Shown here piece after piece: positions 6,149 to 13,772 of a stretch of 18,035 nt of DNA (positions are counted from its first letter, which is position 1; each line of letters begins with the position of its first letter). The DNA comes from Candidatus Thiodiazotropha sp. (ex Gloverina cf. vestifex) (GTDB lineage: Bacteria > Pseudomonadota > Gammaproteobacteria > Chromatiales > Chromatiaceae). A model generated the notes under the pieces. That model did no database searches. It saw nothing but the letters and a program-made list of their open reading frames with translations, and was not told the origin of the DNA. The stretch is taken from NCBI GenBank assembly GCA_025656435.1, contig JAHXHT010000019.1, positions 1 through 18,035 on the forward strand. Direction: 5' to 3'. The translations under genes and the position numbers were made by a program.

Positions 6149-6454
6149 ATGAGTATCTTACACACCGTCAATAAATCACCCTTTGAGAAGTCTTCCATGG
6201 ACAGCTGTCTGGCTTATGCCAATGAAGGCAGTGCGGTCCTGATGTACGAAGATGGAATCTATGGTGCGATCAAGGGCACTGCTGTTGCAGATAAAATTTC
6301 TGCATCTAGCGGCGTAAAATTTTACGTGTTGGGTCCGGATCTTAAGGCGCGAGGTGTCGCCGAAGATAAGGTCGTTGATGGCATCGAAATCGTGGACTAC
6401 GCCAAGTTTGTCAGCCTCGCTGCAGAGAATGACAAAGTACAGGCCTGGGTCTGA
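6149..6454 (+). CDS. dsrH: DsrH, subunit of the DsrEFH sulfurtransferase complex
   Basis: A 101-residue DsrH/TusB-family protein. The conserved cysteine is present as Cys20 within KSSMDSCLAYA, and the GIYGAIKGT segment matches the family. The gene begins 15 bases after dsrF with CGGAG as ribosome binding site, so the three subunits are tightly linked for equal production. In A. vinosum Cys20 of DsrH is not essential for interaction with DsrC, whereas DsrE Cys78 is (established knowledge). dsrC follows after 42 bases. Confidence 0.96.
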   Translation: MSILHTVNKSPFEKSSMDSCLAYANEGSAVLMYEDGIYGAIKGTAVADKISASSGVKFYVLGPDLKARGVAEDKVVDGIEIVDYAKFVSLAAENDKVQAWV

Positions 6455-6496
6455 TTGTTTAACTGAATAACTTTCAACTCTATTGGGAGAGAAAAT

Positions 6497-6829
6497 ATGG
6501 CTATCGAAGCTAACGGTAAAACCTTCGAAACTGATGAAGAGGGTTACCTGACCAACCTGGCCGAATGGGAGCCTGCTGTGGCCGACGCAATGGCAGCAGA
6601 AGATGATCTGCCGCTGACCGATGAACACTGGGAGATTCTCAACTTCCTGCGCGAGTACTATGAAGAGTACCAGATTGCTCCTGCAGTACGTGTCTTGACC
6701 AAAGCTGTTGGTAAAAGACTGGGTAAGGAAAAGGGTAACTCCAAATACCTCTATGCCCTGTTCCCCTACGGACCAGGTAAGCAGGCGTGCCGTTTCGCCG
6801 GTCTGCCTAAGCCTACTGGCTGCATCTAA
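6497..6829 (+). CDS. dsrC: DsrC, sulfur carrier and substrate of rDsr
   Basis: A 110-residue true DsrC with both redox cysteines on the flexible C-terminal arm: Cys98 (CysB, in GKQACRFAGLP) and the penultimate Cys109 (CysA, in PTGCI), spaced C-X10-C. It receives sulfur from DsrEFH and presents it to DsrAB; the resulting oxidised forms are processed by the membrane complex DsrMKJOP. The internal seven-residue segment that distinguishes DsrC from TusE appears present around residues 60-80 (RVLTKAVGKRLGKEKGN). A strong TTGGGAGAGA lies before the ATG, fitting the usual high expression. A stable hairpin follows the stop codon. A cysteine-less paralogue lies at 363-707. Confidence 0.98.
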   Translation: MAIEANGKTFETDEEGYLTNLAEWEPAVADAMAAEDDLPLTDEHWEILNFLREYYEEYQIAPAVRVLTKAVGKRLGKEKGNSKYLYALFPYGPGKQACRFAGLPKPTGCI

Positions 6830-6842
6830 GTAATTGTGTTGT

Positions 6843-6869
6843 CGGTGGGTGGCCATTCGCCACCCACCG
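6843..6869 (+). other. Perfect 11-bp hairpin after dsrC (mRNA stabiliser or processing site)
   Basis: CGGTGGGTGGC (6843-6853) pairs perfectly with GCCACCCACCG (6859-6869) around CATTC, starting 13 bases after the dsrC stop. No T-run follows, so complete termination is unlikely. Stabilising the 3' end of an abundant dsrC or dsrEFHC transcript, or marking an RNase cut before dsrM, are plausible roles. Confidence 0.65.
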
Positions 6870-6902
6870 TACACCTGACTACTCATCGAGGAACGCAGGA
6901 TT

Positions 6903-7622
6903 ATGTCATCTGTCTACGCGTTGCTATTTATATTAGCGACCTTAGTGCTTGTTCTTGGCCTGGCAAGAAAGATTGTTCAGTACGCCAAGACACCTGCGCC
7001 ATTAAAGATTCCGACAACGCCGGCACCCGTGACTCGATCCGGTGTGGTCATGCGACTGTTCCGTGAAGTTGTGCTCTTCGAGAGCCTGTTCAAAAGCACC
7101 AAGTGGACCTGGGTTTTCTCGTGGATGTTTCACATGGGACTCTTCCTGGTCTTAGCACGCCATGTGCGCTATTTCATTGACCCGGTCTGGCTGCCTATCG
7201 AGCTCATACAACCATTTGGTAAGTACGCGGCGTTTGCCATGATCGCTGGTCTGGCAGGATTGCTGATCCGAAGAATTTTCGTTGATCGCATCCGCTATAT
7301 CTCCTCGCCTTCAGATTATCTATGGCTGCTCCTGCTGATTGTTATCGGCATGAGCGGTGCAACTATGACCTTTGTTATTCACACTGACGTGGTTGCTGTT
7401 AAACAGTTTTTTACTGGATTCTGGACTCTGAGTGGCGGCAATCTGCCCATGGATCCGATTCTGCTCGTACATCTGACGCTGGTTGCTGTACTCATGCTTC
7501 TGTTGCCTTTCAGCAAACTGTTGCATATACCCGGTGTCTTTTTCAGCCCAACCCGTAATCAAGTGGACAATCCTCGTGAGAAAAGACATTTGGTTGAGTG
7601 GGCTAGAAAACTTGAAGATTAA
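6903..7622 (+). CDS. dsrM: DsrM, membrane b-type cytochrome of DsrMKJOP
   Basis: A 239-residue integral membrane protein of the NarI-like cytochrome b family. Hydrophobic segments lie at about residues 3-21, 70-90, 105-125, 138-160 and 186-208, giving about five membrane spans. Candidate heme b ligands include the His residues in FHMGLF, LARHVRYF, FVIHTD, LVHLTL and LLHIPG. DsrM pairs with DsrK to exchange electrons between the quinone pool and the cytoplasmic DsrC-linked chemistry. The ATG at 6903 follows GAGGAACGCAGG. dsrK starts 32 bases after the stop. Confidence 0.96.
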   Translation: MSSVYALLFILATLVLVLGLARKIVQYAKTPAPLKIPTTPAPVTRSGVVMRLFREVVLFESLFKSTKWTWVFSWMFHMGLFLVLARHVRYFIDPVWLPIELIQPFGKYAAFAMIAGLAGLLIRRIFVDRIRYISSPSDYLWLLLLIVIGMSGATMTFVIHTDVVAVKQFFTGFWTLSGGNLPMDPILLVHLTLVAVLMLLLPFSKLLHIPGVFFSPTRNQVDNPREKRHLVEWARKLED

Positions 7623-7654
7623 TAATTTAATCGCTTGGCCGATGAGGGCTGCAA

Positions 7655-9196
7655 ATGGCTGGAGCTGAATTTAAAACACCGGAACTGAGCGAGTTTATCG
7701 AGGTTCCCAAACTGGTCGAAGGCACCATGGAGCATATCACTTGCTTCGTGGCCAAACCCGATCACCAGGAAGCACTGGGATTCCCCGGTGAAAAGGTGGA
7801 GAATTGGAAAGAGGTCGCCATCGATAAGATGGGTGATTTGTTGAGCCGCCATCGCTCGTTTCAGGTCTTCATGGATGCCTGCGTGAAATGTGGTGCCTGC
7901 ACCGATAAATGCCACTATTTCCTTGGTACTCAGGACCCTAAAAACATGCCCGTCGGCAGGCAGGATCTGCTACGTAAGGTTTATCGTCGCTACTTTACCT
8001 TTGCGGGTAAATATTTTCCTAAGCTGGTAGGCGCAGCAGATCTAACGGAAGAGATCATCGACGACTGGTATAGCTATTTTCACCAGTGTTCACAGTGCCG
8101 CCGTTGTTCCGTCTTTTGTCCCTACGGTATCGATACTGCAGAGATCTCCATGGCGGCCAGAGAGATTCTCGACACCATTGGTGTGGGACAGAAGTACTGC
8201 AACGAGATTATCGGAAAGGTCCACAAGATCGGTAACAACCTGGGACTGCCGGGTCCTGCCATCGAAAACACCCTCGAAGGATTGGAGGAAGATGTCTACG
8301 AAGAGACAGAAGTAGCTGTCAAATACCCGCTGGATGTCAAAGGTGCCGATATCCTCCTGGTTACGCCGTCCGCAGATTTCTTTGCTGAACCCCATGTCGA
8401 TGGGTTGATTGGATACGGCAAGGTGTTCCACGAAGCGGGTGTTAGCTGGACGCTGAGTACAACGGCATCTGAAGCCGGTAACTTCGGCATGTTCATCGGT
8501 AGCTACGAAAACATGCGACGCGTATCACTGCGTATCCGACAAGCAGCCCTGGAGTTGGGCGTAAAACGGATCGTTTTTGGTGAGTGTGGTCACGCCTGGC
8601 GCATTGCCTACAGTTTTCTGAATACGCTCGCGGGCCCATTCGATTTTCTCGATCCCGATTATCCGGTGCCGCAGCACATCTGCGAGTACACCCTGAACGA
8701 GATTGAAAAAGGTACGTTGGAACTCGACAAGTCAGAAAATGATGAAATGTCGATCACCTTCCATGACTCCTGTAACGTGGCGCGTGCCTCACGCATGGGT
8801 GACAAACCGGGGGGTCAGTTTGAGATTCCTCGTAAGGTCATCAAGGCAGTAGTCAACAACTACCACGACATGGAATGGGACACCATCCATGAGCGTACTT
8901 ACTGCTGCGGTGGTGGTGGTGGCATATTGACGGATGACCTGATGGAGGTCCGCGTCAAGGGCGCTAAACCACGGATGTCCGCGTTCAAGAACGTAATGGA
9001 AGAGAAAGGTGTTACCCATCTTGCAGCGATCTGCGCAATCTGCAAAAGCCAGTTTACCAAAGTATTTCCCTACTACGGGATGGATATGTTCCAGATCGTT
9101 AGTGTTCATCAACTCGTCAGTAATGCGATTGTGATGAATAGGAAAACACCGCCGGAAGAAGCGCCAGGATATGGCGAAGATGACGACGAAGAATAG
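7655..9196 (+). CDS. dsrK: DsrK, cytoplasmic Fe-S subunit of DsrMKJOP (HdrD-like)
   Basis: A 513-residue protein related to heterodisulfide reductase HdrD, the expected site of DsrC disulfide/trisulfide chemistry. Two [4Fe-4S] motifs are complete: C76-X2-C79-X2-C82-X3-C86 and C145-X2-C148-X2-C151-X3-C155. CCG-type ligands for a noncubane cluster appear at Cys373 (SCNVARASR), Cys417-Cys418 (YCCGGGGG), Cys460 and Cys463 (CAICKSQ). The tail is strongly acidic (GYGEDDDEE). The start at 7655 has a GAGGG nine bases upstream. No signal peptide is seen, matching a cytoplasmic location on the membrane partner DsrM. Confidence 0.97.
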   Translation: MAGAEFKTPELSEFIEVPKLVEGTMEHITCFVAKPDHQEALGFPGEKVENWKEVAIDKMGDLLSRHRSFQVFMDACVKCGACTDKCHYFLGTQDPKNMPVGRQDLLRKVYRRYFTFAGKYFPKLVGAADLTEEIIDDWYSYFHQCSQCRRCSVFCPYGIDTAEISMAAREILDTIGVGQKYCNEIIGKVHKIGNNLGLPGPAIENTLEGLEEDVYEETEVAVKYPLDVKGADILLVTPSADFFAEPHVDGLIGYGKVFHEAGVSWTLSTTASEAGNFGMFIGSYENMRRVSLRIRQAALELGVKRIVFGECGHAWRIAYSFLNTLAGPFDFLDPDYPVPQHICEYTLNEIEKGTLELDKSENDEMSITFHDSCNVARASRMGDKPGGQFEIPRKVIKAVVNNYHDMEWDTIHERTYCCGGGGGILTDDLMEVRVKGAKPRMSAFKNVMEEKGVTHLAAICAICKSQFTKVFPYYGMDMFQIVSVHQLVSNAIVMNRKTPPEEAPGYGEDDDEE

Positions 9197-9274
9197 TATT
9201 CAAAAACTAGCGCAAACAATGACTCCTACCTTGAGTAGGGTACGACCAAGACAAGTACCGAAAGGAGACTGAAA

Positions 9275-11221
9275 ATGGCAACTCCTAGTGAAGAGATGAA
9301 AAAACCGATCACCTGGCGTCGATACGAAGAGGGTGATAACGAGTGGGATGATTGGGGTGGTATGATCTTCCAAGAAGATACCTCTCACAAGTGCCCAACT
9401 TACATCAATCGCACGCCGCCCTGTCAGGGCAGTTGCCCTTCCGGTCACGACATCCGTGGTTGGTTGGCCATCGTACGTGAAGAGGAGAAGCCAGCCGAGG
9501 GGTTGGACTGGCAACAGTATGCGTTTGAGCGTGCGGTTGAAGCGAACCCCTTTCCTTCCATGATGGGACGTGTCTGTCCTGCTCCTTGCCAGGATGGTTG
9601 TAACCGAAACGAAGTCGAGGATTTCGTCGGTATCAATGCGGTTGAGCAGTACATCGGCGATATTGCCATTGAGAAGGGCTACAAATTCACACCTGGTGCG
9701 GACACAGGCAAGAAGGTCGCAGTCATTGGTGGTGGACCCGCCGGTATGGCTGCTGCCTTCCAGCTGCGCCGTATGGGGCATGGCGTCACCGTATTCGAGA
9801 AAGATCCAGAGCTCGGCGGCATGATGCGTTACGGCATCCCCAACTATCGTATCCCGCGTGATAAGTTGCAGGCAGAACTCCAACGTATCCTTGATATGGG
9901 CGTTGAGAGCAAGACCGGCGTTAAAGTGGGTGTTGATTTTCCTGTCGCAGATGTCGAGAAAGAGTACGACGCTATTCTTTGGGCATTGGGCTGTCAGACG
10001 GGACGCGGTCTTCCGGTTGACGGCTGGGAAGGTACACCCAACTGTGTTTCCGGTGTGGCATTCCTCAAGGCCTTCAACGAAGGTCGCATGAAGGTTACAG
10101 GTAATAAAGTTGTCTGTATCGGTGGTGGTGACACCTCTATCGATGTTATCTCCGTAGCGCGTCGTATTGGCTGTAATGATGGAGCCGGCAATCCTGAAGA
10201 TGTGGTGCTTGATTTGAGTGTCGATCAGGATGATTCGCTTGCTGCTTCGGCCAAACCTGCCGTAGCAACACTGACTTCATTGTTCACCAAGGACAAGATG
10301 TTCGCTGCCGAGCACGAGATTCACGATGCCTTGCACGAGGGTTGCGAAATTCTGGATGGTGTGATGCCGCTGGAAGTGATCGTCGGTGCGGATGGGCGTG
10401 CCACTGGCCTCAAGGTCTGTGACTGCACCATGGATGGCATGACACCGGTTCCCACCGAGGGTACCGAACGTGTTCTGGATGCGGATATCATTGTCTCAGC
10501 CATTGGCCAGGGCGGTGACATGGAAGGCCTCGAAGATTTGGCCAATGACCGCAATCTGATGGATGCCGATAAGTTCTATCAGGTACCTGGCAAGGAAGGA
10601 CATTTCGTTGCCGGTGATATTGTTCGGCCACATCTGTTGACCACGGCGATCGGCCAGGCCTCAATTGCCTGCGAAAGTATCGATGCCTATCTCAACAAAA
10701 AGAACTTGGCCAAGCGTCCAAAGGTGGATGTCCATCACTTCGATCTGCTTCATAAGCTGCAGGAAGTCCACTTGGAGCCAGAAGCATTCGATAAAAACGA
10801 AAACGATCTGCGCGGCACTGCTTCAGCGAAATTCGCTGTGCATAACTACGAAGATCGTTCTCGCCATGAGGTCATTTCCGCGAACGAACTGTTCCTGGGC
10901 CACTTCTCGGATACGCCGCGCCTGCTGCGCTCTGAAGATGTGCCCTCGGCTGATGAAGTCCTGCATCACTTTAAAGAGCGTATGTCAGGCTTTAATCAGG
11001 AGCAGGTTCAGGAGGAGTCCAAACGTTGCATGAGTTGCGGCATGTGTTTCGAATGTGACAATTGTGTCATCTTCTGTCCACAGGACGCAGTCTTCCGGGT
11101 CAAGAAAAACGAGTCCACCACAGGCCGCTATGTGGATACGGACTACAACAAGTGCATCGGCTGCCATGTCTGCACCGACGTTTGTCCGACTGGTTATATC
11201 CAGATGGGGCTGGGTGAATAG
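9275..11221 (+). CDS. dsrL: DsrL, NAD(P)H-linked iron-sulfur flavoprotein
   Basis: A 648-residue protein of the GltD-like oxidoreductase family, the electron-transfer partner of rDsrAB and essential for sulfur globule oxidation in A. vinosum. Its N-terminal part has Cys40, Cys50, Cys54, Cys101, Cys105 and Cys109. The FAD motif VIGGGPAGMAAA lies near residue 150, and the second dinucleotide motif CIGGGDTSID near 281. A C-terminal ferredoxin domain carries clustered cysteines at 585, 588, 591, 594, 597 and 601, and 627, 630, 633 and 637. AAAGGAGA precedes the ATG after a 78-base gap from dsrK. dsrL accompanying dsrEFH supports sulfur oxidation rather than sulfate reduction, although DsrL variants also occur in some reducers. 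Confidence 0.97.
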   Translation: MATPSEEMKKPITWRRYEEGDNEWDDWGGMIFQEDTSHKCPTYINRTPPCQGSCPSGHDIRGWLAIVREEEKPAEGLDWQQYAFERAVEANPFPSMMGRVCPAPCQDGCNRNEVEDFVGINAVEQYIGDIAIEKGYKFTPGADTGKKVAVIGGGPAGMAAAFQLRRMGHGVTVFEKDPELGGMMRYGIPNYRIPRDKLQAELQRILDMGVESKTGVKVGVDFPVADVEKEYDAILWALGCQTGRGLPVDGWEGTPNCVSGVAFLKAFNEGRMKVTGNKVVCIGGGDTSIDVISVARRIGCNDGAGNPEDVVLDLSVDQDDSLAASAKPAVATLTSLFTKDKMFAAEHEIHDALHEGCEILDGVMPLEVIVGADGRATGLKVCDCTMDGMTPVPTEGTERVLDADIIVSAIGQGGDMEGLEDLANDRNLMDADKFYQVPGKEGHFVAGDIVRPHLLTTAIGQASIACESIDAYLNKKNLAKRPKVDVHHFDLLHKLQEVHLEPEAFDKNENDLRGTASAKFAVHNYEDRSRHEVISANELFLGHFSDTPRLLRSEDVPSADEVLHHFKERMSGFNQEQVQEESKRCMSCGMCFECDNCVIFCPQDAVFRVKKNESTTGRYVDTDYNKCIGCHVCTDVCPTGYIQMGLGE

Positions 11222-11229
11222 TAGCTGAG

Positions 11230-11694
11230 ATGCGTAGTTCTCTCATCAGCAACAGGTACCTCATCATTCTGCTGGCAGGATTGTTACTTTCCGCTATGCA
11301 GGCGTTTGGTGAGAGTGCTTTTGTAACCAAGGGGTCCAAGGCCGCTTCGCTTGATAATTGCGTGGCGCCTACCGATGTCATGCGCAGAAATCATATGGAT
11401 TTCCTCAAGCATGGCAGAGATGACACCGTAAGAGATGGTGTGCGTGGATTGGAATACAGCCTTTCAGAGTGCATCGATTGCCACGCATCGACCGGCCGGT
11501 CCGGTAAGGCGATGCCGGTTGATGCAGAGGGTGAGTTTTGTCAGGAATGCCATGGTTACGTTGCAGTGAGCCCCGCCTGCTTCCAGTGTCACAGAACCAC
11601 GCCTGAAAAGATGGGCAACAATTATGGCTACCACAAAGACGAGTCATTCTTTGTAGAGTCCACGTCACAGCCAGCTGGTATACAGAGAGACTGA
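11230..11694 (+). CDS. dsrJ: DsrJ, periplasmic triheme cytochrome c
   Basis: A 154-residue cytochrome with an N-terminal hydrophobic segment (about residues 9-25, IIL-rich) acting as signal peptide or membrane anchor. Three heme c motifs are present: CIDCH (81-85), CQECH (104-108) and CFQCH (117-121). Cys44 (LDNCVAP) matches the conserved cysteine that is a distal ligand to one heme in A. vinosum DsrJ, giving unusual His/Cys coordination (established for the family). DsrJ is the periplasmic part of DsrMKJOP. It starts 8 bases after the dsrL stop and ends 2 bases before dsrO, so translation is probably coupled. Confidence 0.97.
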   Translation: MRSSLISNRYLIILLAGLLLSAMQAFGESAFVTKGSKAASLDNCVAPTDVMRRNHMDFLKHGRDDTVRDGVRGLEYSLSECIDCHASTGRSGKAMPVDAEGEFCQECHGYVAVSPACFQCHRTTPEKMGNNYGYHKDESFFVESTSQPAGIQRD

Positions 11695-11696
11695 TT

Positions 11697-12449
11697 ATGA
11701 GCAAGAAGGGTGACCAGCCGAGTATGGAACGCAGGCAGTTTATTGGTGGAACCATCGCAGCTGCAGGTGCTTTAACTATTGCGCCAGGCGTGATTCTGCA
11801 TGCCGTCGCTGATACCGATCAGCGGACTGAAGGCGCCAGCAGCGAGCATCGCTGGGGCATGGTAATTGATGCCAACAAATGTGCCGACGGTTGCACTGCC
11901 TGTGTCGAAGCCTGCAACACTGAGCATAGCCTGACCGGTCTGGGTAGGCCGGAAACAGATGCGGCTTGGATTCGTACTGTAAAGTTAAAGGATAAGCAGA
12001 CGGGAAACATCAGCAGATTACCGGTCATGTGTCAGCATTGCGAGCATCCACCCTGTGTCGATGTCTGCCCGACCAACGCCTCTTTCAAGCGGGCCGACGG
12101 TGTGGTGCTGGTCGATCGCCATACCTGCATCGGTTGTCGTTACTGCATGATGGCCTGTCCTTATAAAGCCCGTTCTTTCATCCATGAGGCGCTGAGCGAT
12201 CAGTCAGTGAACGCGCCCAGGGGCAAAGGCTGTGTGGAATCCTGTACGCTCTGTGTCCACCGTATAGATGAAGGTGTCATGCAGACCGCCTGTCAGGAAG
12301 CCTGCGAAAAAGATGGGCACGCTGCCATTCTGTTTGGTGATCTGAAGGATCCAAACAGTGAAATCAGTCAAGTGCTGAAAAAATACAACTCAGTACAGAT
12401 ACGCGGTGACCTCGAGTTAAATACCGGTGTTCGTTACCGCAACCTGTGA
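11697..12449 (+). CDS. dsrO: DsrO, Tat-exported periplasmic ferredoxin subunit of DsrMKJOP
   Basis: A 250-residue Fe-S protein. A twin-arginine signal is visible: ERRQFIGG at residues 11-18, followed by the hydrophobic stretch AAAGALTIAPGVIL, so it is exported folded. Cysteines form four [4Fe-4S] sets: 62/66/69/73, 112/115/120/124, 144/147/150/154 and 179/183/186/199/203. It relays electrons between DsrJ and the membrane protein DsrP. The ATG at 11697 sits 2 bases after the dsrJ stop; an ATG at 11724 (MERRQF) is an alternative start that keeps the Tat motif. dsrP follows after 21 bases. Confidence 0.96.
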   Translation: MSKKGDQPSMERRQFIGGTIAAAGALTIAPGVILHAVADTDQRTEGASSEHRWGMVIDANKCADGCTACVEACNTEHSLTGLGRPETDAAWIRTVKLKDKQTGNISRLPVMCQHCEHPPCVDVCPTNASFKRADGVVLVDRHTCIGCRYCMMACPYKARSFIHEALSDQSVNAPRGKGCVESCTLCVHRIDEGVMQTACQEACEKDGHAAILFGDLKDPNSEISQVLKKYNSVQIRGDLELNTGVRYRNL

Positions 12450-12470
12450 TCTGTCGGGAGCTGGAAATAG

Positions 12471-13667
12471 ATGAGTAAGATGTACTACAGAGAGCTCTAC
12501 TGCGGCTCTCCGATACGTTTCTGGTCAGGATTGGCACTACTCGGTGCTTTTATTGTTATAGGGCTGGGATCCGCTTACTACATGGAGCATAACGGGCACT
12601 GGGTGACAGGCATGTCAAACCAGATTGTCTGGGGACTCCCCCATGTGTTTGCCATCTTTCTGATAGTTGCCGCATCAGGAGCCCTTAATGTGGCTTCTAT
12701 CGGTTCTGTCTTTGGTGGGCCGCTCTATAAGCCGCTTGGCCGCTACTCGGGTCTGTTGGCAATCGGTTTGCTGGCTGGTGGCCTGATGGTGTTGGTGCTT
12801 GATCTCGGCAGACCCGATCGCCTGATCGTGGCAATGACAGAGTACAATTTTAAATCGATCTTTGCCTGGAATGTGATTCTCTACTCCGGATTTTTTGCCA
12901 TCGTGGGTGTCTATCTCTGGACCATGATGGATCGAAGTGTCAGCAAGTTTAATCGCCCTGTCGGCTTTGCCGCTTTCTTCTGGCGTATCGCCTTGACCAC
13001 CGGTACAGGGTCTATCTTCGGTTTTCTGGTTGCTCGTGAGGCTTATGATGCCGCTATCATGGCACCAATGTTTGTCATCATGTCCTTTAGTTATGGACTG
13101 GCCTTCTTCATCATCACACTTATCACCGCTTATATTTGGGGTGATCGGGAAATCGGGGATTTACGCCTTACACGACTGAAAAACCTGTTGGGTGTTTTCG
13201 TGGGTGCCGTACTCTACTTCACGCTCGCGTATAACATCACCAACCTCTACATCACGCAGCATCACGGAATTGAGCGTTTTGTTTTGCTCGATGGTGGTAT
13301 TTATACACAGATGTTTTGGATAGGGCAGATTCTTATTGGTAGTGTACTGCCACTTTTCCTGATCTATTCTCCGGCCTTCGAAAAGTCACGATGGGCTATC
13401 GCTGCTGCATCCATAGCGGTATTGATCGGCGGCTTCTTCCAAATTTATGTCATCGTGATTGGTGGGCAAGCCTACCCAATGAATTTGTTCCCGGGTAAGG
13501 AAGTCGTGGAGAGTGGCTTTTTTGATGGCGTAGTCGCATCTTACACGCCGACATTTCCTGAAGCCGCGTTAGGTGTTGCCGGTATCGCTGTCGCACTGGC
13601 GATGGTTGCGGTGGGCGCACGCGTGTTCAAGGTTTTCCCTGAAACCCTGGAAGATCCAAATAGCTGA
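12471..13667 (+). CDS. dsrP: DsrP, NrfD-family membrane subunit of DsrMKJOP
   Basis: A 398-residue polytopic membrane protein of the NrfD/PsrC family. About ten hydrophobic segments can be counted, for example near residues 19-37, 51-70, 91-111, 130-150, 193-223, 228-250, 281-300, 306-335 and 365-392. Family motifs include GLGSAYYMEH and LVLDLGRPDR (about residues 108-117). Such proteins interact with quinones and contain no expected prosthetic group of their own. With DsrO and DsrJ it forms the second electron-transfer module of the complex. GGAGCTGG precedes the ATG. A strong terminator begins 29 bases after the stop. Confidence 0.96.
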   Translation: MSKMYYRELYCGSPIRFWSGLALLGAFIVIGLGSAYYMEHNGHWVTGMSNQIVWGLPHVFAIFLIVAASGALNVASIGSVFGGPLYKPLGRYSGLLAIGLLAGGLMVLVLDLGRPDRLIVAMTEYNFKSIFAWNVILYSGFFAIVGVYLWTMMDRSVSKFNRPVGFAAFFWRIALTTGTGSIFGFLVAREAYDAAIMAPMFVIMSFSYGLAFFIITLITAYIWGDREIGDLRLTRLKNLLGVFVGAVLYFTLAYNITNLYITQHHGIERFVLLDGGIYTQMFWIGQILIGSVLPLFLIYSPAFEKSRWAIAAASIAVLIGGFFQIYVIVIGGQAYPMNLFPGKEVVESGFFDGVVASYTPTFPEAALGVAGIAVALAMVAVGARVFKVFPETLEDPNS

Positions 13668-13696
13668 ATTCGTACTGACACCGGTATAAAAAGCTG

Positions 13697-13732
13697 AAAA
13701 TCCACCATCGCTGTGCGGTGGTGGATTTTTTT
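13697..13732 (+). terminator. Strong intrinsic terminator between dsrP and dsrN
   Basis: TCCACCATCGC (13701-13711) pairs with GCGGTGGTGGA (13715-13725) around TGT, with one T-G pair. It is flanked by AAAA on the left and seven T residues from 13726, giving a GC-rich stem with a U-tract. The A/T flanks also make it partly usable in the opposite direction. It should end much of the transcription from the dsrABEFHCMKLJOP part and lower dsrNRS expression. Confidence 0.88.
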
Positions 13733-13772
13733 GTGACGGGTTAGGATGCCTGTACGCCTTGAAGGTACAACC

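Noticed and set aside
6176..6886. Long minus-strand frame opposite dsrH and dsrC (236 codons)
   Set aside because: Shadow of two well-identified genes; no family resemblance and no ribosome binding site that matters.
9225..9239. CCTAC/GTAGG hairpin between dsrK and dsrL
   Set aside because: Only five base pairs and no U-run; too weak to claim a function.
9200..9883. Long minus-strand frame opposite dsrL (227 codons)
   Set aside because: Antisense of the conserved FAD and cysteine region of dsrL, with no recognisable protein features.
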